NCBI GenBank assembly: GCA_030656195.1
Contig: JAUSOJ010000226.1
Coordinates: forward strand, 1-43,962
Length of the DNA: 43,962 nucleotides
Source of the DNA: Lutibacter sp.
GTDB lineage: Bacteria > Bacteroidota > Bacteroidia > Flavobacteriales > Flavobacteriaceae
Reading direction: 5' to 3'
The position numbers were made by a program, and so were the translations under genes. Under the pieces are notes generated by a model. That model made no database searches, was not told where the DNA came from, and saw only the letters and a list, made by a program, of their open reading frames with translations. Below are positions 32,692 through 41,922 of the stretch, one piece after another (within the stretch, counting starts at the first letter, position 1; the number at the start of each line of letters is the position of its first letter).

Positions 32692-33276
32692 TTAATTTTG
32701 AAATAATCCCTGTATGTTTGAAGTGAACAGTTTTACGGCTATCGCCAAAAGCACCACGCCAAATACTTTTCTGATAATATTGATGCCGTTTTTGCCTATG
32801 ACTTTTTCAATTTTTACCGATGTTTTAAGCACGATATATAAGAATATGGTGTTTATGACAATGGCAATTACAATATTGATGGTTGAAAACTCAGCCCTTA
32901 AAGACAATAAGGTTGTTAAACTTCCCGGGCCGGCCAACAATGGAAATGCCAAAGGAAATATGGACGCTGTTTTGGCATTTGTTTCTTCTTCTTTGTAAAG
33001 AGAAATTCCCAAAATCATTTCCAACGCTAAAAAAAACAGGATAAATGAACCCGCAACTGCAAACGAATTGACATCAATCCCAATTAAATTTAAGATGCTT
33101 TTCCCCAAAAACAAAAAAGCAATCATAATAACAGCGGCAACTATTGACGCTTTTCCCGAGTGAAGATGGCCAAATTTTACACGTAAATCAATAATAATCG
33201 GTATGCTTCCAATAATGTCAATCACCGCAAACAACACCATTGTGGCGGTAACTATTTCTTTAAAATTTATTTCCAT
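32692..33276 (-). CDS. MarC family membrane protein
   Basis: 194 residues from ATG 33276 (MEINFKEIVTATMVLFAVID); the adjacent ATG 33279 is equally possible. Six hydrophobic segments are evident (for example FAVIDIIGSIPIIIDLRVKF, ASIVAAVIMIAFLFLGKSIL and TASIFPLAFPLLAGPGSLTT), and the AFPLLAGPGSLTT motif is the MarC signature. Transport substrate unknown. A TTG start at 33303 is rejected because it falls within the -7 element TACTTTTG (33301-33308). Confidence 0.85.
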   Translation of the reverse strand: MEINFKEIVTATMVLFAVIDIIGSIPIIIDLRVKFGHLHSGKASIVAAVIMIAFLFLGKSILNLIGIDVNSFAVAGSFILFFLALEMILGISLYKEEETNAKTASIFPLAFPLLAGPGSLTTLLSLRAEFSTINIVIAIVINTIFLYIVLKTSVKIEKVIGKNGINIIRKVFGVVLLAIAVKLFTSNIQGLFQN

Positions 33277-33300
33277 CATCTGCTTTTTATAAAAGATTGG

Positions 33301-33363
33301 CAAAAGTATCCAATCAAAAATTGATTTATAACAAAAGTAATGTAAAAAAAATAGTTATTTTTG
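33301..33363. promoter_or_regulatory. Divergent promoter elements for MarC and DUF3109 genes
   Basis: Minus-strand TACTTTTG (33301-33308) is 21 nt before ATG 33279. Plus-strand TATTTTTG (33356-33363) lies exactly 4 nt (CCGA) before ATG 33368. A further minus-strand TACTTTTG is present at 33332-33339. Confidence 0.5.
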
Positions 33364-33367
33364 CCGA

Positions 33368-33937
33368 ATGTTTCAATTAGGAAAAACCATAGTTTCAGAA
33401 GAGATTATAGAGAAAGATTTCGTCTGTAATTTATCGGCCTGCAAAGGCAAATGTTGTATTGACGGTGAAGCCGGCGCGCCGCTGGATGAAGATGAATTAA
33501 TTATACTCATGGATATTTATCCGAAAGTGAAGCCTTTTTTAAGACCGGAAGGAATTGAAGCCATAGAAGACCAAGGCCTTTTTACGATGGATGAAGGTGA
33601 ATATGAAACAACTTTAATAGACGGAAAAGATTGCGCCTATTCCATATTTGATGAAAACAACACCGTTAAATGCGGCATTGAAGAAGCTTACAATCAAGGC
33701 GCCATTGATTGGAAAAAACCAATTTCCTGTCATTTATACCCAATCCGAATTACAGAATACAGCGAATTTTCAGCTGTAAATTACCACAAATGGCCAATTT
33801 GCGATGACGCTTGTACATTAGGCGCAGCTTTACAAGTGCCTGTTTACAAATTTGTAAAAGAAGCATTAATCAGAAAATTTGGTGAGGATTGGTATATGGA
33901 ATTGGAAAAAATTGCCAAAAACCACGTAAAGCAATAA
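33368..33937 (+). CDS. DUF3109 family Cys-rich protein
   Basis: 189 residues. The N-terminal cysteine cluster VCNLSACKGKCCIDGEAGAP, together with later Cys residues (DGKDCAY, VKCGIEEAY, PISCHLYPIR and WPICDDACT), matches DUF3109 and the broader CxxxCxxCC-type proteins thought to bind iron or zinc. Predicted cytosolic; function unknown. The gene stands alone on the plus strand, divergent from MarC, and has a -7 element 4 nt before the ATG, so a leaderless mRNA is predicted. Confidence 0.8.
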   Translation: MFQLGKTIVSEEIIEKDFVCNLSACKGKCCIDGEAGAPLDEDELIILMDIYPKVKPFLRPEGIEAIEDQGLFTMDEGEYETTLIDGKDCAYSIFDENNTVKCGIEEAYNQGAIDWKKPISCHLYPIRITEYSEFSAVNYHKWPICDDACTLGAALQVPVYKFVKEALIRKFGEDWYMELEKIAKNHVKQ

Positions 33938-33966
33938 AACTTTTTTTACAGTAAAATACCCTATTT

Positions 33967-33994
33967 AAAGGCGCACAATATTAGGTGCTCTTTT
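33967..33994 (+). terminator. Weak hairpin with T-run after DUF3109 gene
   Basis: GCAC/GTGC core with one mismatch and flanking A-T pairs, followed by TTTTCTT. Confidence 0.4.
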
Positions 33995-34206
33995 CTTAAT
34001 TTGGCGTTTTCATTTAAACGGCCTAAAACCTAGTGTCGCATTTTTATTATTTTTCAATCCCTTAAAAATCAATTGTTAACAATATTGTTTTTTTAAAGAA
34101 ATTAAGCAATAATGTTAAAAACTAGCTATCAAATGTGAATAAGTAGTACTTTTTGGTATCTATTTTTTTTCAATATTTGCTTTACTCGTTTTTTACCAAT
34201 AAAAAC

Positions 34207-34221
34207 TACTAACTAACTAAA
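34207..34221 (+). promoter_or_regulatory. Shared 15-nt leader motif, nrdB copy
   Basis: TACTAACTAACTAAA ends 15 nt before the nrdB ATG; the identical 15-mer precedes nrdA at 35364-35378. Possibly a translation-enhancing leader. Confidence 0.5.
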
Positions 34222-34236
34222 AAAATAATACGACTC

Positions 34237-35211
34237 ATGTCATTTCTAGAACCCATTCTTCAGCCTAATAAAAATCGATTTGTGATTTTTCCAATTCAAC
34301 ATCAAGATATCTGGGAATGGTACAAAAAACAGGAAGCAAGCATCTGGACTGCAGAAGAAATTGATTTGCACCAGGATGTGATTGACTGGGAAACAAAATT
34401 AAATGATGATGAGCGTTATTTTATCAAACATATTTTGGCTTTTTTCGCTGCTTCTGATGGCATTGTGAATGAAAATTTGGCTGAAAATTTTGTGAGCGAA
34501 GTGCAATATTCCGAAGCAAAATTCTTTTATGGTTTTCAAATAATGATGGAAAATATCCACTCTGAAGTGTATTCATTGTTGATAGACACCTACGTTAAAA
34601 ATGAGATCGAAAAAGACCAGTTGTTCAATGCCATTGATGTTTTTCCTGCGATTAAAGAAAAAGCAGATTGGGCACTAAAATGGATTGAAAGTCCGAGTTT
34701 TGCCGAGCGATTAATTGCATTTGCGGCTGTTGAAGGCATCTTTTTCTCTGGAAGTTTTTGTTCTATTTTTTGGTTGAAAAAAAGAGGCTTAATGCCCGGA
34801 TTGACTTTTTCAAACGAATTGATTTCGCGAGATGAAGGAATGCACTGCGATTTCGCCATTCATCTGCACAACAATCATATTGTGAATAAAGTTCCCAAAG
34901 AACGCATCACAGAAATTTTGACCAATGCGCTGGATATTGAACGTAAATTTATTACTGAATCGTTGCCGGCCAGTTTAATAGGAATGAACGCAAAATTAAT
35001 GTCGCAATATTTAGAGTTTGTGACCGACCGATTGCTGACCGAGTTTAATTGCGATAAAGTATACAATTCCACAAATCCGTTCGATTTTATGGAAATGATT
35101 TCCTTGGAAGGCAAAACCAATTTCTTTGAAAAACGGGTTTCGGAATATCAAAAGGCCGGTGTAAAAAGCGGCACAGGAACCGGAAGCATCAGTTTTGATG
35201 CGGAATTTTAG
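34237..35211 (+). CDS. nrdB: Ribonucleotide reductase class I beta subunit
   Basis: 324 residues, small radical-generating subunit. The segment [18 protein letters not shown] has iron ligands and the radical Tyr in the arrangement of eukaryote-type R2 proteins. Other ligand-bearing helices include [13 protein letters not shown] and [14 protein letters not shown]. The C-terminus ends SFDAEF, the usual tail that docks onto the alpha subunit. It reduces ribonucleotides together with NrdA for DNA synthesis. NrdB precedes nrdA here, with a 180-bp spacer holding a repeat and a second leader motif. Confidence 0.95.
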   Translation: MSFLEPILQPNKNRFVIFPIQHQDIWEWYKKQEASIWTAEEIDLHQDVIDWETKLNDDERYFIKHILAFFAASDGIVNENLAENFVSEVQYSEAKFFYGFQIMMENIHSEVYSLLIDTYVKNEIEKDQLFNAIDVFPAIKEKADWALKWIESPSFAERLIAFAAVEGIFFSGSFCSIFWLKKRGLMPGLTFSNELISRDEGMHCDFAIHLHNNHIVNKVPKERITEILTNALDIERKFITESLPASLIGMNAKLMSQYLEFVTDRLLTEFNCDKVYNSTNPFDFMEMISLEGKTNFFEKRVSEYQKAGVKSGTGTGSISFDAEF

Positions 35212-35216
35212 TTTAT

Positions 35217-35355
35217 CTACGATTTATAATTTACGATTTTTGATTGTAAAATAAATTATTAAAATCAAATCAAACTCCCTTTCCTTGGGAAAGGGCTGGG
35301 GATAGGAATTAAGGAGGAATTTTTAAAATTCGTAAATCGTAAATCAAAAATATTT
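35217..35355. repeat. Palindromic repeat element between nrdB and nrdA
   Basis: Central hairpin CCCTTTCC-TTG-GGAAAGGG (35277-35295) followed by GCTGGGGATAGG, flanked by imperfect inverted repeats related to TTTACGATTT (left, 35221-35247) and CGTAAATCGTAAATC (right, 35331-35345). The right flank resembles the start of the 60-bp repeats at 24645 and 24838 (TCGTAAATC). Confidence 0.6.
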
Positions 35356-35363
35356 CAGAAGCT

Positions 35364-35378
35364 TACTAACTAACTAAA
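35364..35378 (+). promoter_or_regulatory. Shared 15-nt leader motif, nrdA copy
   Basis: TACTAACTAACTAAA ends 13 nt before the nrdA ATG and is identical to 34207-34221. Confidence 0.5.
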
Positions 35379-35391
35379 TATATCTAAAATA

Positions 35392-37773
35392 ATGTTTGTA
35401 CTAAAAAGAGACGGCAAAAAAGAGCCGGTGATGTTCGATAAAATCACCGCCAGGGTTCGAAATATGTGTTACGGATTGAGCAGTCACGTAGATCCTGTAA
35501 AAGTTGCCATGCGCGTTATTGAAGGATTGTATGATGGCGTTTCAACTTCCGAACTTGACAATTTAGCCGCAGAAACTGCTGCAACCATGACGGTGCAACA
35601 TCCCGATTATGCCAAGCTTGCTGCACGTATCGCCGTTTCAAACTTACATAAAAACACCAAAAAAGTTTTTTCTGAAGTGATGGCCGATTTGTACAATTAC
35701 GTCAATCCGCGTACCGGAAAAAAAGCACCATTGTTATCAGATGAAACCTATAATGTGATTATGGCCAATGCTGAAAAAATAGATTCCACAATAATCTATA
35801 ACAGGGATTTTGGTTATGATTATTTTGGATTCAAAACATTGGAACGTTCTTATTTGTTGAAAATAAATGGCGAAATAGCCGAACGTCCGCAACATATGTT
35901 AATGCGCGTTGCCATTGGAATTCATCAGGAAGATATTGATGAAGCCATTGAAACGTACGAATTGATGTCCAAAAAATTCTTTACGCACGCCACCCCAACG
36001 CTTTTTAATGCAGGAACGCCAAAACCGCAAATGTCTTCATGTTTCTTATTGCAAATTCAAGACGACAGTATTGACGGTATTTATGATACCATTAAACAAA
36101 CTGCGCAAATTTCGCAGTCTGCCGGCGGCATTGGCTTGTCAATTCACAATGTGCGTGCCACGGGTTCTTATATTCGCGGCACCAACGGAACATCTAACGG
36201 CATTGTGCCCATGTTAAAAGTATTTAACGATACGGCCCGTTATGTGGATCAGGGCGGCGGAAAACGAAAAGGATCTTTTGCCATTTATATGGAACCTTGG
36301 CATGCCGATGTTTTTGATTTTCTGGATTTGCGTAAAAATACCGGTGCCGAAGAAAATCGTGCACGTGATTTGTTTTATGCGATGTGGATTCCCGATTTAT
36401 TTATGAAACGCGTTGAAGAAAACGGCGATTGGACGTTGATGTGCCCAAATGAATGTCCGCATTTATTTGATACCTATGGCGAAGAATTTGAAAAATTGTA
36501 TACCGGTTACGAAAAAGTGGGAAAAGGCCGAAAAACCATCAAAGCACGTTTGCTTTGGGAGAAAATATTGGAAGCCCAAATAGAAACCGGGAATCCTTAT
36601 ATGTTGTATAAAGATGCTGCAAACCGTAAATCGAACCAAAAGAATTTGGGAACCATCCGTTCTTCAAATTTGTGTACGGAAATTATGGAATACACCGCAA
36701 AAGATGAGGTGGCAGTTTGTAATCTGGCATCCATTGCGCTTCCTATGTTTGTTGATGAAGATGAAAACGGAATTAAATTTTTCAACCATCAAAAGCTGCA
36801 TAAAATCACCAAAAAAATCACCCGAAATTTAGATACGGTAATCGATCGAAATTATTATCCGGTGAAAGAAGCCGAAAACTCAAATTTCCGTCACAGACCC
36901 ATCGGACTTGGTGTTCAAGGTTTGGCAGATGCTTTTATTCTGCTGCGTTTACCTTTTACCAGTGATGAAGCAAAAAAACTAAATGAAGAAATTTTCGAAA
37001 CCATTTATTTTGCAGCAGTAACTTCTTCCATGGAAATTGCGAAAGCAAAAGAGCCATACTCTTCATTCAAAGGATCACCCATGTCATTAGGTGAATTTCA
37101 GTTTAATATGTGGGGCGTTTCAGAAGAAGAGTTAAGCGGAAGATGGGATTGGAAAGCGTTGCGTAAAAAAGTGATTAAAAACGGCGTTAGAAACTCGTTA
37201 TTGGTGGCTCCGATGCCAACAGCTTCAACTTCGCAAATATTGGGAAATAACGAAGCTTTTGAGCCTTATACTTCAAATATTTATACCCGCAGGGTTTTAA
37301 GCGGAGAATTTATTGTGGTGAACAAACATTTATTGGAAGATTTGGTTGATTTGGGCTTGTGGGACAATGAAATGAAAGAGGCAATTATGCGCGCCAACGG
37401 ATCGGTTCAGCATATTGACAACATTCCGCAAGAGTTGAAAGATTTGTACAAAACGGTATGGGAAATGAGCATGAAAGATATTATTGACATGTCGCGTCAG
37501 CGTGGTTATTTTATTGACCAATCGCAGTCGTTAAACCTGTTTATGCAAGATGCCAATTATGCCAAGTTAACATCCATGCATTTTTATGCCTGGAAATCGG
37601 GTTTAAAAACGGGGATGTACTATCTGCGGACCAAAAGTGCCGTGAATGCAACACAATTTACCGTTTCAAACGTAAAAAAGGAAGAGGAAAAACCACTTAC
37701 GCCGGAAGAATTAAGACAAATGATTTTGCAATCAAAAGAAAATCCGGATGATTGTGAAATGTGCGGATCATAA
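35392..37773 (+). CDS. nrdA: Ribonucleotide reductase class I alpha subunit
   Basis: 793 residues, complete. An N-terminal ATP-cone ([20 protein letters not shown]) senses ATP/dATP, followed by the ten-stranded catalytic barrel with the first redox Cys (PQMSSCFLL), the NLCTEI active-site segment (Asn, Cys, Glu) and [20 protein letters not shown]. It ends CEMCGS, whose CxxC pair is re-reduced by thioredoxin or glutaredoxin. It converts ribonucleoside diphosphates to deoxy forms with NrdB. The sequence type matches the eukaryote-like alpha subunits. A strong terminator follows. Confidence 0.95.
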   Translation: MFVLKRDGKKEPVMFDKITARVRNMCYGLSSHVDPVKVAMRVIEGLYDGVSTSELDNLAAETAATMTVQHPDYAKLAARIAVSNLHKNTKKVFSEVMADLYNYVNPRTGKKAPLLSDETYNVIMANAEKIDSTIIYNRDFGYDYFGFKTLERSYLLKINGEIAERPQHMLMRVAIGIHQEDIDEAIETYELMSKKFFTHATPTLFNAGTPKPQMSSCFLLQIQDDSIDGIYDTIKQTAQISQSAGGIGLSIHNVRATGSYIRGTNGTSNGIVPMLKVFNDTARYVDQGGGKRKGSFAIYMEPWHADVFDFLDLRKNTGAEENRARDLFYAMWIPDLFMKRVEENGDWTLMCPNECPHLFDTYGEEFEKLYTGYEKVGKGRKTIKARLLWEKILEAQIETGNPYMLYKDAANRKSNQKNLGTIRSSNLCTEIMEYTAKDEVAVCNLASIALPMFVDEDENGIKFFNHQKLHKITKKITRNLDTVIDRNYYPVKEAENSNFRHRPIGLGVQGLADAFILLRLPFTSDEAKKLNEEIFETIYFAAVTSSMEIAKAKEPYSSFKGSPMSLGEFQFNMWGVSEEELSGRWDWKALRKKVIKNGVRNSLLVAPMPTASTSQILGNNEAFEPYTSNIYTRRVLSGEFIVVNKHLLEDLVDLGLWDNEMKEAIMRANGSVQHIDNIPQELKDLYKTVWEMSMKDIIDMSRQRGYFIDQSQSLNLFMQDANYAKLTSMHFYAWKSGLKTGMYYLRTKSAVNATQFTVSNVKKEEEKPLTPEELRQMILQSKENPDDCEMCGS

Positions 37774-37792
37774 TATTTAGATCAACCTCCAA

Positions 37793-37830
37793 AAAAAACC
37801 TCAACTTATTATTTTAAGTTGAGGTTTTTT
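37793..37830. terminator. Bidirectional terminator between nrdA and the PiT gene
   Basis: Perfect 15-bp stem (AAAAAACCTCAACTT and complement at 37816-37830) with an 8-nt loop and T-runs on both sides. Confidence 0.9.
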
Positions 37831-37846
37831 ATGATTTATCTAATCC

Positions 37847-40111
37847 TTATTTGTTGCCTTTTGTTGCATACAATTCCAACAAATCCATAGTGGCTTTTAT
37901 CAAATCTTCTGTTTCCAGCAAGATACTGAAGTAAAGCGTTGTGTTTTTTGGGCTTGATTCTGTGGTTCTGGTGCGCTCTACCTGTTTTTGGGCATTGATA
38001 GAGACCTGTTTTAGCAGATTTTTCTTTTCTTCAAGTAAAGAGGCAATCTTATTGAATGAGCGGTCATCAAAAATAGTTCTTGTTTCTGCAAAAAGATGGC
38101 TTAATTTTTCAGCGATATCTTTTAATTCCCTAACCTGACTAGGTTTTAAACCTTTATGATTGTTATGGATGTGTTTGTGGCTCACTTTTGAAATAAATCC
38201 AACCGATTGTGCAATGTCTTGTAAATCCCCAACAACATTAATATAAAAAGTACTTGCACTTACAGATGCTTCGTCCAGATTTTTGATAAAATAGAAAATA
38301 TTATTGTGTAAATCCTCAATTTCAGATTCCAATTTTCCAACGGTGTTTTTGGCTTTTTTTAAAGTTGGCAAATCTTGGTTGATCAATCCGTTAATGGTGT
38401 TTTCATTTATTTTGCTCACCCGTTTCAACACTTTAGAAATGTTATCGGCACTTTCTTCAATTACACCTTTTACCGATTTGCTTTCTGTTCTGTTTAAACT
38501 GTCTTCAGCTTTAATTTCTTTTGATTTTTTTAAATGGTTCAAGGAGTTTCTTACCAATAAAATAACAGCGATCAGCAATAAAATGGCAATCATGGTAGGG
38601 CCTCCCAAATAAATTAAATAGGCAGTTATTCCGGCAGCGACAAAAGCCATAAATGCTGTAAAAAACCAACCGCCAATAACATTTAATACACCTGCAACTC
38701 TGTAAACGGCACTTTCACTTCCCCAGGCTCTGTCGGCCAAAGAAGTACCCATCGCCACCATAAAAGTTACATACGTTGTTGATAATGGCAGTTTATAGGA
38801 TGTTGCAATTGAAATTAAAACGCCGGCAACCATTAAATTAACCGCAGCTCTCACCAAATCAAAAGCGGGCAATTCAAGTTTTTTTCCGCCAGCCAGCTCA
38901 ATAACCGGTTTTTCAAATTGTTTGTCGATTTTATCTAATACATTGTTTGGCGTCATAAATGCCAAATATTTGGCAAACAACATAGCGGTTCTTACAAACC
39001 CTCTAGATAAAAAGTTTGGCTCAAAACGTTCTTTGATAGCTGCTTGGCTTGCTAAATCAACGGATGTTTTTACTACTGATTTTGCTTTTGAGGAAAACCA
39101 CAAAGTAATTACCATGACCAATCCTGCCATAAACAATAAAAATGTTGGTGTGGCAACTTTGGTCCCTAAAACATCCATCGCAAATTCAGTTGCCGGAACT
39201 CCTGAAACCGACCAGGCCTGATATGATTGCCAACCTGCGATTGGCACCCCAATAAAGTTAACCAAATCGTTGCCCGCAAAAGCCAAAGCCAATGCAAAAG
39301 TGCCGACAATGATGATGATTTTGTAAATATTAATTTTGAAATAGTTTATTAAAATAAAAGAGATCGCTGACCACAACATTAAATTTATGGCTATAATTTG
39401 AAATACGTAAATTTCGATAAATTCCTTGATGGTGTGTTGGCCCATCACATCATATTTTTGAGATGCAAAACCAGTACCTCCAATCCCTTTTAAAAGAATA
39501 AAGTACAACATCGATGTCAGCGCAATGCCGCCAAACAGAGCAGCTACCCAGTTGGATTTTTTTTCAAAGTTGAAGGAAAGCAGCAGTCGTGATATAAATT
39601 GTACAACAGCTCCAACAGAAAAAGCGATAACCACCGACAATAATATGCCAAAAATAATTTGGGTTGCCTTTGAAGTATTTATATAGTTTACAACATCCGT
39701 AAAATTACCGCCATCAGCACCAATTTTGATTAATGCAACCGCTACTGCGGCTCCCAATAATTCAAAAACAATAGAAACAGTTGTGGACGTTGGCATTCCA
39801 ATGGTGTTAAAAAAATCTAACAATAGAATATCGGTAATCATAACTGCCATAAAAATGATCATAATATCGCTAAACATGAACATTTGAGGATTAAAAATGC
39901 CATTTCGGGCAACCTCCATCATACCACTGGAGAAAATTGCGCCTAAAGCAATACCAATGCTTGCAACAATCATAATGGTTTTGAAAGAAACTGCTTTTGA
40001 ACCTATTGCAGAATTTAAAAAGTTAACTGCATCATTGCTCACCCCAACAACCAAATCGGCAACAGCCAAAACTCCTAAGGCAACAATCATTAAAAAGTAA
40101 AAATTATCCAT
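37847..40111 (-). CDS. PiT-family inorganic phosphate permease with C-terminal PhoU-like domain
   Basis: 754 residues. The membrane part (about 1-525) has the duplicated PiT signature: GVSNDAVNFLNSAIGSKA near the start, then FAGNDLVNFIGVPIAG around the middle. After a Lys-rich linker, residues from about 545 form a helical PhoU/DUF47-like domain (ESADNISKVLKRVSKINENT and onwards) with a histidine-rich SHKHIHNNHKG loop. It imports phosphate through the inner membrane by ion symport. PiT proteins often have a separate PhoU-like partner, and here it is fused. It is the last gene before the pst-phoU operon, same strand, 317 bp downstream of phoU. Confidence 0.88.
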   Translation of the reverse strand: MDNFYFLMIVALGVLAVADLVVGVSNDAVNFLNSAIGSKAVSFKTIMIVASIGIALGAIFSSGMMEVARNGIFNPQMFMFSDIMIIFMAVMITDILLLDFFNTIGMPTSTTVSIVFELLGAAVAVALIKIGADGGNFTDVVNYINTSKATQIIFGILLSVVIAFSVGAVVQFISRLLLSFNFEKKSNWVAALFGGIALTSMLYFILLKGIGGTGFASQKYDVMGQHTIKEFIEIYVFQIIAINLMLWSAISFILINYFKINIYKIIIIVGTFALALAFAGNDLVNFIGVPIAGWQSYQAWSVSGVPATEFAMDVLGTKVATPTFLLFMAGLVMVITLWFSSKAKSVVKTSVDLASQAAIKERFEPNFLSRGFVRTAMLFAKYLAFMTPNNVLDKIDKQFEKPVIELAGGKKLELPAFDLVRAAVNLMVAGVLISIATSYKLPLSTTYVTFMVAMGTSLADRAWGSESAVYRVAGVLNVIGGWFFTAFMAFVAAGITAYLIYLGGPTMIAILLLIAVILLVRNSLNHLKKSKEIKAEDSLNRTESKSVKGVIEESADNISKVLKRVSKINENTINGLINQDLPTLKKAKNTVGKLESEIEDLHNNIFYFIKNLDEASVSASTFYINVVGDLQDIAQSVGFISKVSHKHIHNNHKGLKPSQVRELKDIAEKLSHLFAETRTIFDDRSFNKIASLLEEKKNLLKQVSINAQKQVERTRTTESSPKNTTLYFSILLETEDLIKATMDLLELYATKGNK

Positions 40112-40183
40112 ATTTTGGGTATTTTTTGAATCTGGTAAAAGTAACTAGATATTTTTTTTTATGCTATATATTTTTAGTATTTC

Positions 40184-40205
40184 TTAAACATTAACAAATG
40201 TTTAA
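40184..40205. promoter_or_regulatory. 22-bp dyad upstream of the PiT gene (candidate operator)
   Basis: TTAAACATT, spacer AACA, AATGTTTAA: a perfect 9-bp inverted repeat with a 4-bp centre, 73-94 bp before the PiT start codon. It has no T-run typical of a terminator, so a regulator site is plausible. Confidence 0.4.
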
Positions 40206-40334
40206 AAAAATATTAGAATAACTGAATTTTAGATTCCTTTTTTTTAAGAAACAAGGTGTTTTTGATTGATGCAGAACCATTTAAAATATTGATTTGAAGG
40301 TATTAAATACTGTGTGTGAACCATAAATTAAAAA

Positions 40335-40354
40335 ACCGCCAGATAGCTGGCGGT
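40335..40354 (-). terminator. Terminator of the pst-phoU operon
   Basis: ACCGCCAG (40335-40342) pairs with CTGGCGGT (40347-40354), loop ATAG; on the minus strand a T-run TTTTTAATTT follows. Confidence 0.85.
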
Positions 40355-40427
40355 CAAATTGTAGGTAAATGATTTAAATTAAATATTTCAGGAATTCTTT
40401 TCTTGAACTTCTGCCTTTTAAATTTCG

Positions 40428-41090
40428 TTATTTTTTCTTTTTATGTTTTAAAATTTCTGCATCAATAAAATAGATAATGCTTTCAGAAATGTTTTTCAGC
40501 AAATCGCCAACTTTTTCAAATTTTTTCATCACCACCAGCGCCATTAAATATTGTCTGATTAATTCAGGGTTTTTAATGGCGTCTTCCGCCACAATATCAA
40601 AAGCTTTTGCATTTATTTCGTTGATGATTTTATCTTTTTTAAATACTTTACGTGCCACTTTTAAATTTTCATCGGTATAGGCAGTTATCACATCCTTAAA
40701 CATGCTTTCAAGGGTTTCAAACATGAGGTTAAACTGCATTCTTTCAACAAGTTCCGGCACCAGTTTTTGGTTTAAATCAATGGTGTGGTTTGAGATATCA
40801 AATGCCTGGTCACCAATGCGTTCCAAATTATAATTAATCTTAAGCAGCGCCAAAGCAAATCTTAAATCGGTTGCCACAGGGCTGTATAAGGCAATAAAAT
40901 GATCGGTATCCTTTTCAATTCTTACATCAAGCGCATTTACCCTGTTTTCTTTTAAAATAACCTCTTCTGCCAAATCTGTGTCAAAAGATGTAAACGCTTC
41001 ATAGGCAAGTTGCACTTGTTTGTGTACCAGGTTTAATATTTCTTCCCCGCTTTTACTTAAAACAGCTCTTTGTTCTTCAATATTTATCAT
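40428..41090 (-). CDS. phoU: Phosphate transport system regulatory protein PhoU
   Basis: 220 residues, alpha-helical, two three-helix repeats. The PhoU metal-binding motif pattern ENRVNALDVRIEKDTDHFIA, and ALALLKINYNLERIGDQAFD (E/DxxxD type), are visible, and a second set appears near KKFEKVGDLLKNISES. It inhibits Pho regulon activation when phosphate is ample, by coupling the Pst transporter to the sensor kinase. It lies 15 nt downstream of pstB, as usual for this operon. Its terminator is about 75 nt after the stop codon. The sensor and response regulator are not in the window. Confidence 0.92.
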   Translation of the reverse strand: MINIEEQRAVLSKSGEEILNLVHKQVQLAYEAFTSFDTDLAEEVILKENRVNALDVRIEKDTDHFIALYSPVATDLRFALALLKINYNLERIGDQAFDISNHTIDLNQKLVPELVERMQFNLMFETLESMFKDVITAYTDENLKVARKVFKKDKIINEINAKAFDIVAEDAIKNPELIRQYLMALVVMKKFEKVGDLLKNISESIIYFIDAEILKHKKKK

Positions 41091-41105
41091 AACTTTTTTA
41101 TTTTT

Positions 41106-41918
41106 TTAACCGAACCTTCCTGTGATATAATTCTCAGTTCTCTTTTTTTCCGGATTTGTGAATATTTTTTTTGTTTTATCAAACTCAATCAATTCGCCCA
41201 TATAAAAAAATGCGGTATAATCGCTGATTCTCGCGGCCTGTTGCATATTATGGGTAACAATAATAATGGTATAATCCTTTTTTAATTGATGGATTAATTC
41301 TTCAATTTTAGCGGTGGAAATTGGATCGAGCGCAGAAGTTGGCTCATCCATTAAAATAATGGAAGGTTCAACCGCCAAGGTTCTTGCAATGCACAAACGC
41401 TGTTGTTGTCCGCCCGATAATGTTAAGGCCGATTTGTTTAAATTGTCTTTAGCCTCATTCCATAAATCGGCTTGAATCAACGCCTTTTCAACACGTTCTG
41501 CAATCAATTTTTTGTCTTTGATCCCTTGAATTTTCAATCCGTAAGCAACATTTTCAAAAATGGATTTCGGAAACGGATTTGGTTTTTGAAAAACCATGCC
41601 AACTTCTTTTCTTAACTGCTCCAGTTGTATTTTGTCTTTATAGATATTTTTATCATCGATTTTAATTTTGCCTTCCATTTTAAAATCTTCAATATAATCG
41701 TTCATTCTGTTGAACAAACGCAAAAAAGTTGATTTACCGCAACCCGATGGACCGATAAAAGCAGTGATGGTTTTTGGTTTAATGTTCATGGAAACATCTT
41801 TAATGGCCTGAAAATCGCCATAAAAAACATTGACATTTTTGGTTTGCAATTTGTATTTTTCAGCAATTGGAGTTTCAATTTTAGGATCTTCCATTTTTTC
41901 TGTCTTAATTTCACTCAT
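41106..41918 (-). CDS. pstB: Phosphate ABC transporter ATP-binding protein
   Basis: 270 residues. Walker [10 protein letters not shown], the signature [20 protein letters not shown], Walker [13 protein letters not shown], and the PstB-type [20 protein letters not shown] are all intact. It powers high-affinity phosphate import with PstS, PstC and PstA. About 20 extra N-terminal residues ([20 protein letters not shown]) precede the core, a modest extension. It is 4 nt after pstA. Confidence 0.95.
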   Translation of the reverse strand: MSEIKTEKMEDPKIETPIAEKYKLQTKNVNVFYGDFQAIKDVSMNIKPKTITAFIGPSGCGKSTFLRLFNRMNDYIEDFKMEGKIKIDDKNIYKDKIQLEQLRKEVGMVFQKPNPFPKSIFENVAYGLKIQGIKDKKLIAERVEKALIQADLWNEAKDNLNKSALTLSGGQQQRLCIARTLAVEPSIILMDEPTSALDPISTAKIEELIHQLKKDYTIIIVTHNMQQAARISDYTAFFYMGELIEFDKTKKIFTNPEKKRTENYITGRFG

Positions 41919-41922
41919 TGTA

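Larger units (their letters stand above)
33938..34236. other. 299-bp intergenic region before nrdB
   Basis: Contains a weak hairpin after the DUF3109 gene (33967-33994), AT-rich sequence and the nrdB leader with the 15-nt shared motif. No NrdR-type box was recognised by eye. Confidence 0.4.
40112..40427. other. 316-bp intergenic region upstream of the PiT gene
   Basis: Contains the phoU terminator and a 22-bp dyad (40184-40205). Otherwise AT-rich, with a TACTTTTA near-promoter at about 40135-40142 (minus strand) 27 nt from the PiT ATG. No gene seen. Confidence 0.5.

Noticed and set aside
33277-33303. TTG start for the MarC gene
   Set aside because: It overlaps the -7 element TACTTTTG (33301-33308); ATG 33279/33276 fits the family.
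34081-34236. NrdR box or adenosylcobalamin riboswitch before nrdB
   Set aside because: No paired NrdR-type boxes and no cobalamin riboswitch core were recognised by eye.
38304-38612. 102-codon frame opposite the PiT gene
   Set aside because: Shadow of the antisense of a membrane/helical coding region; no supporting signal.
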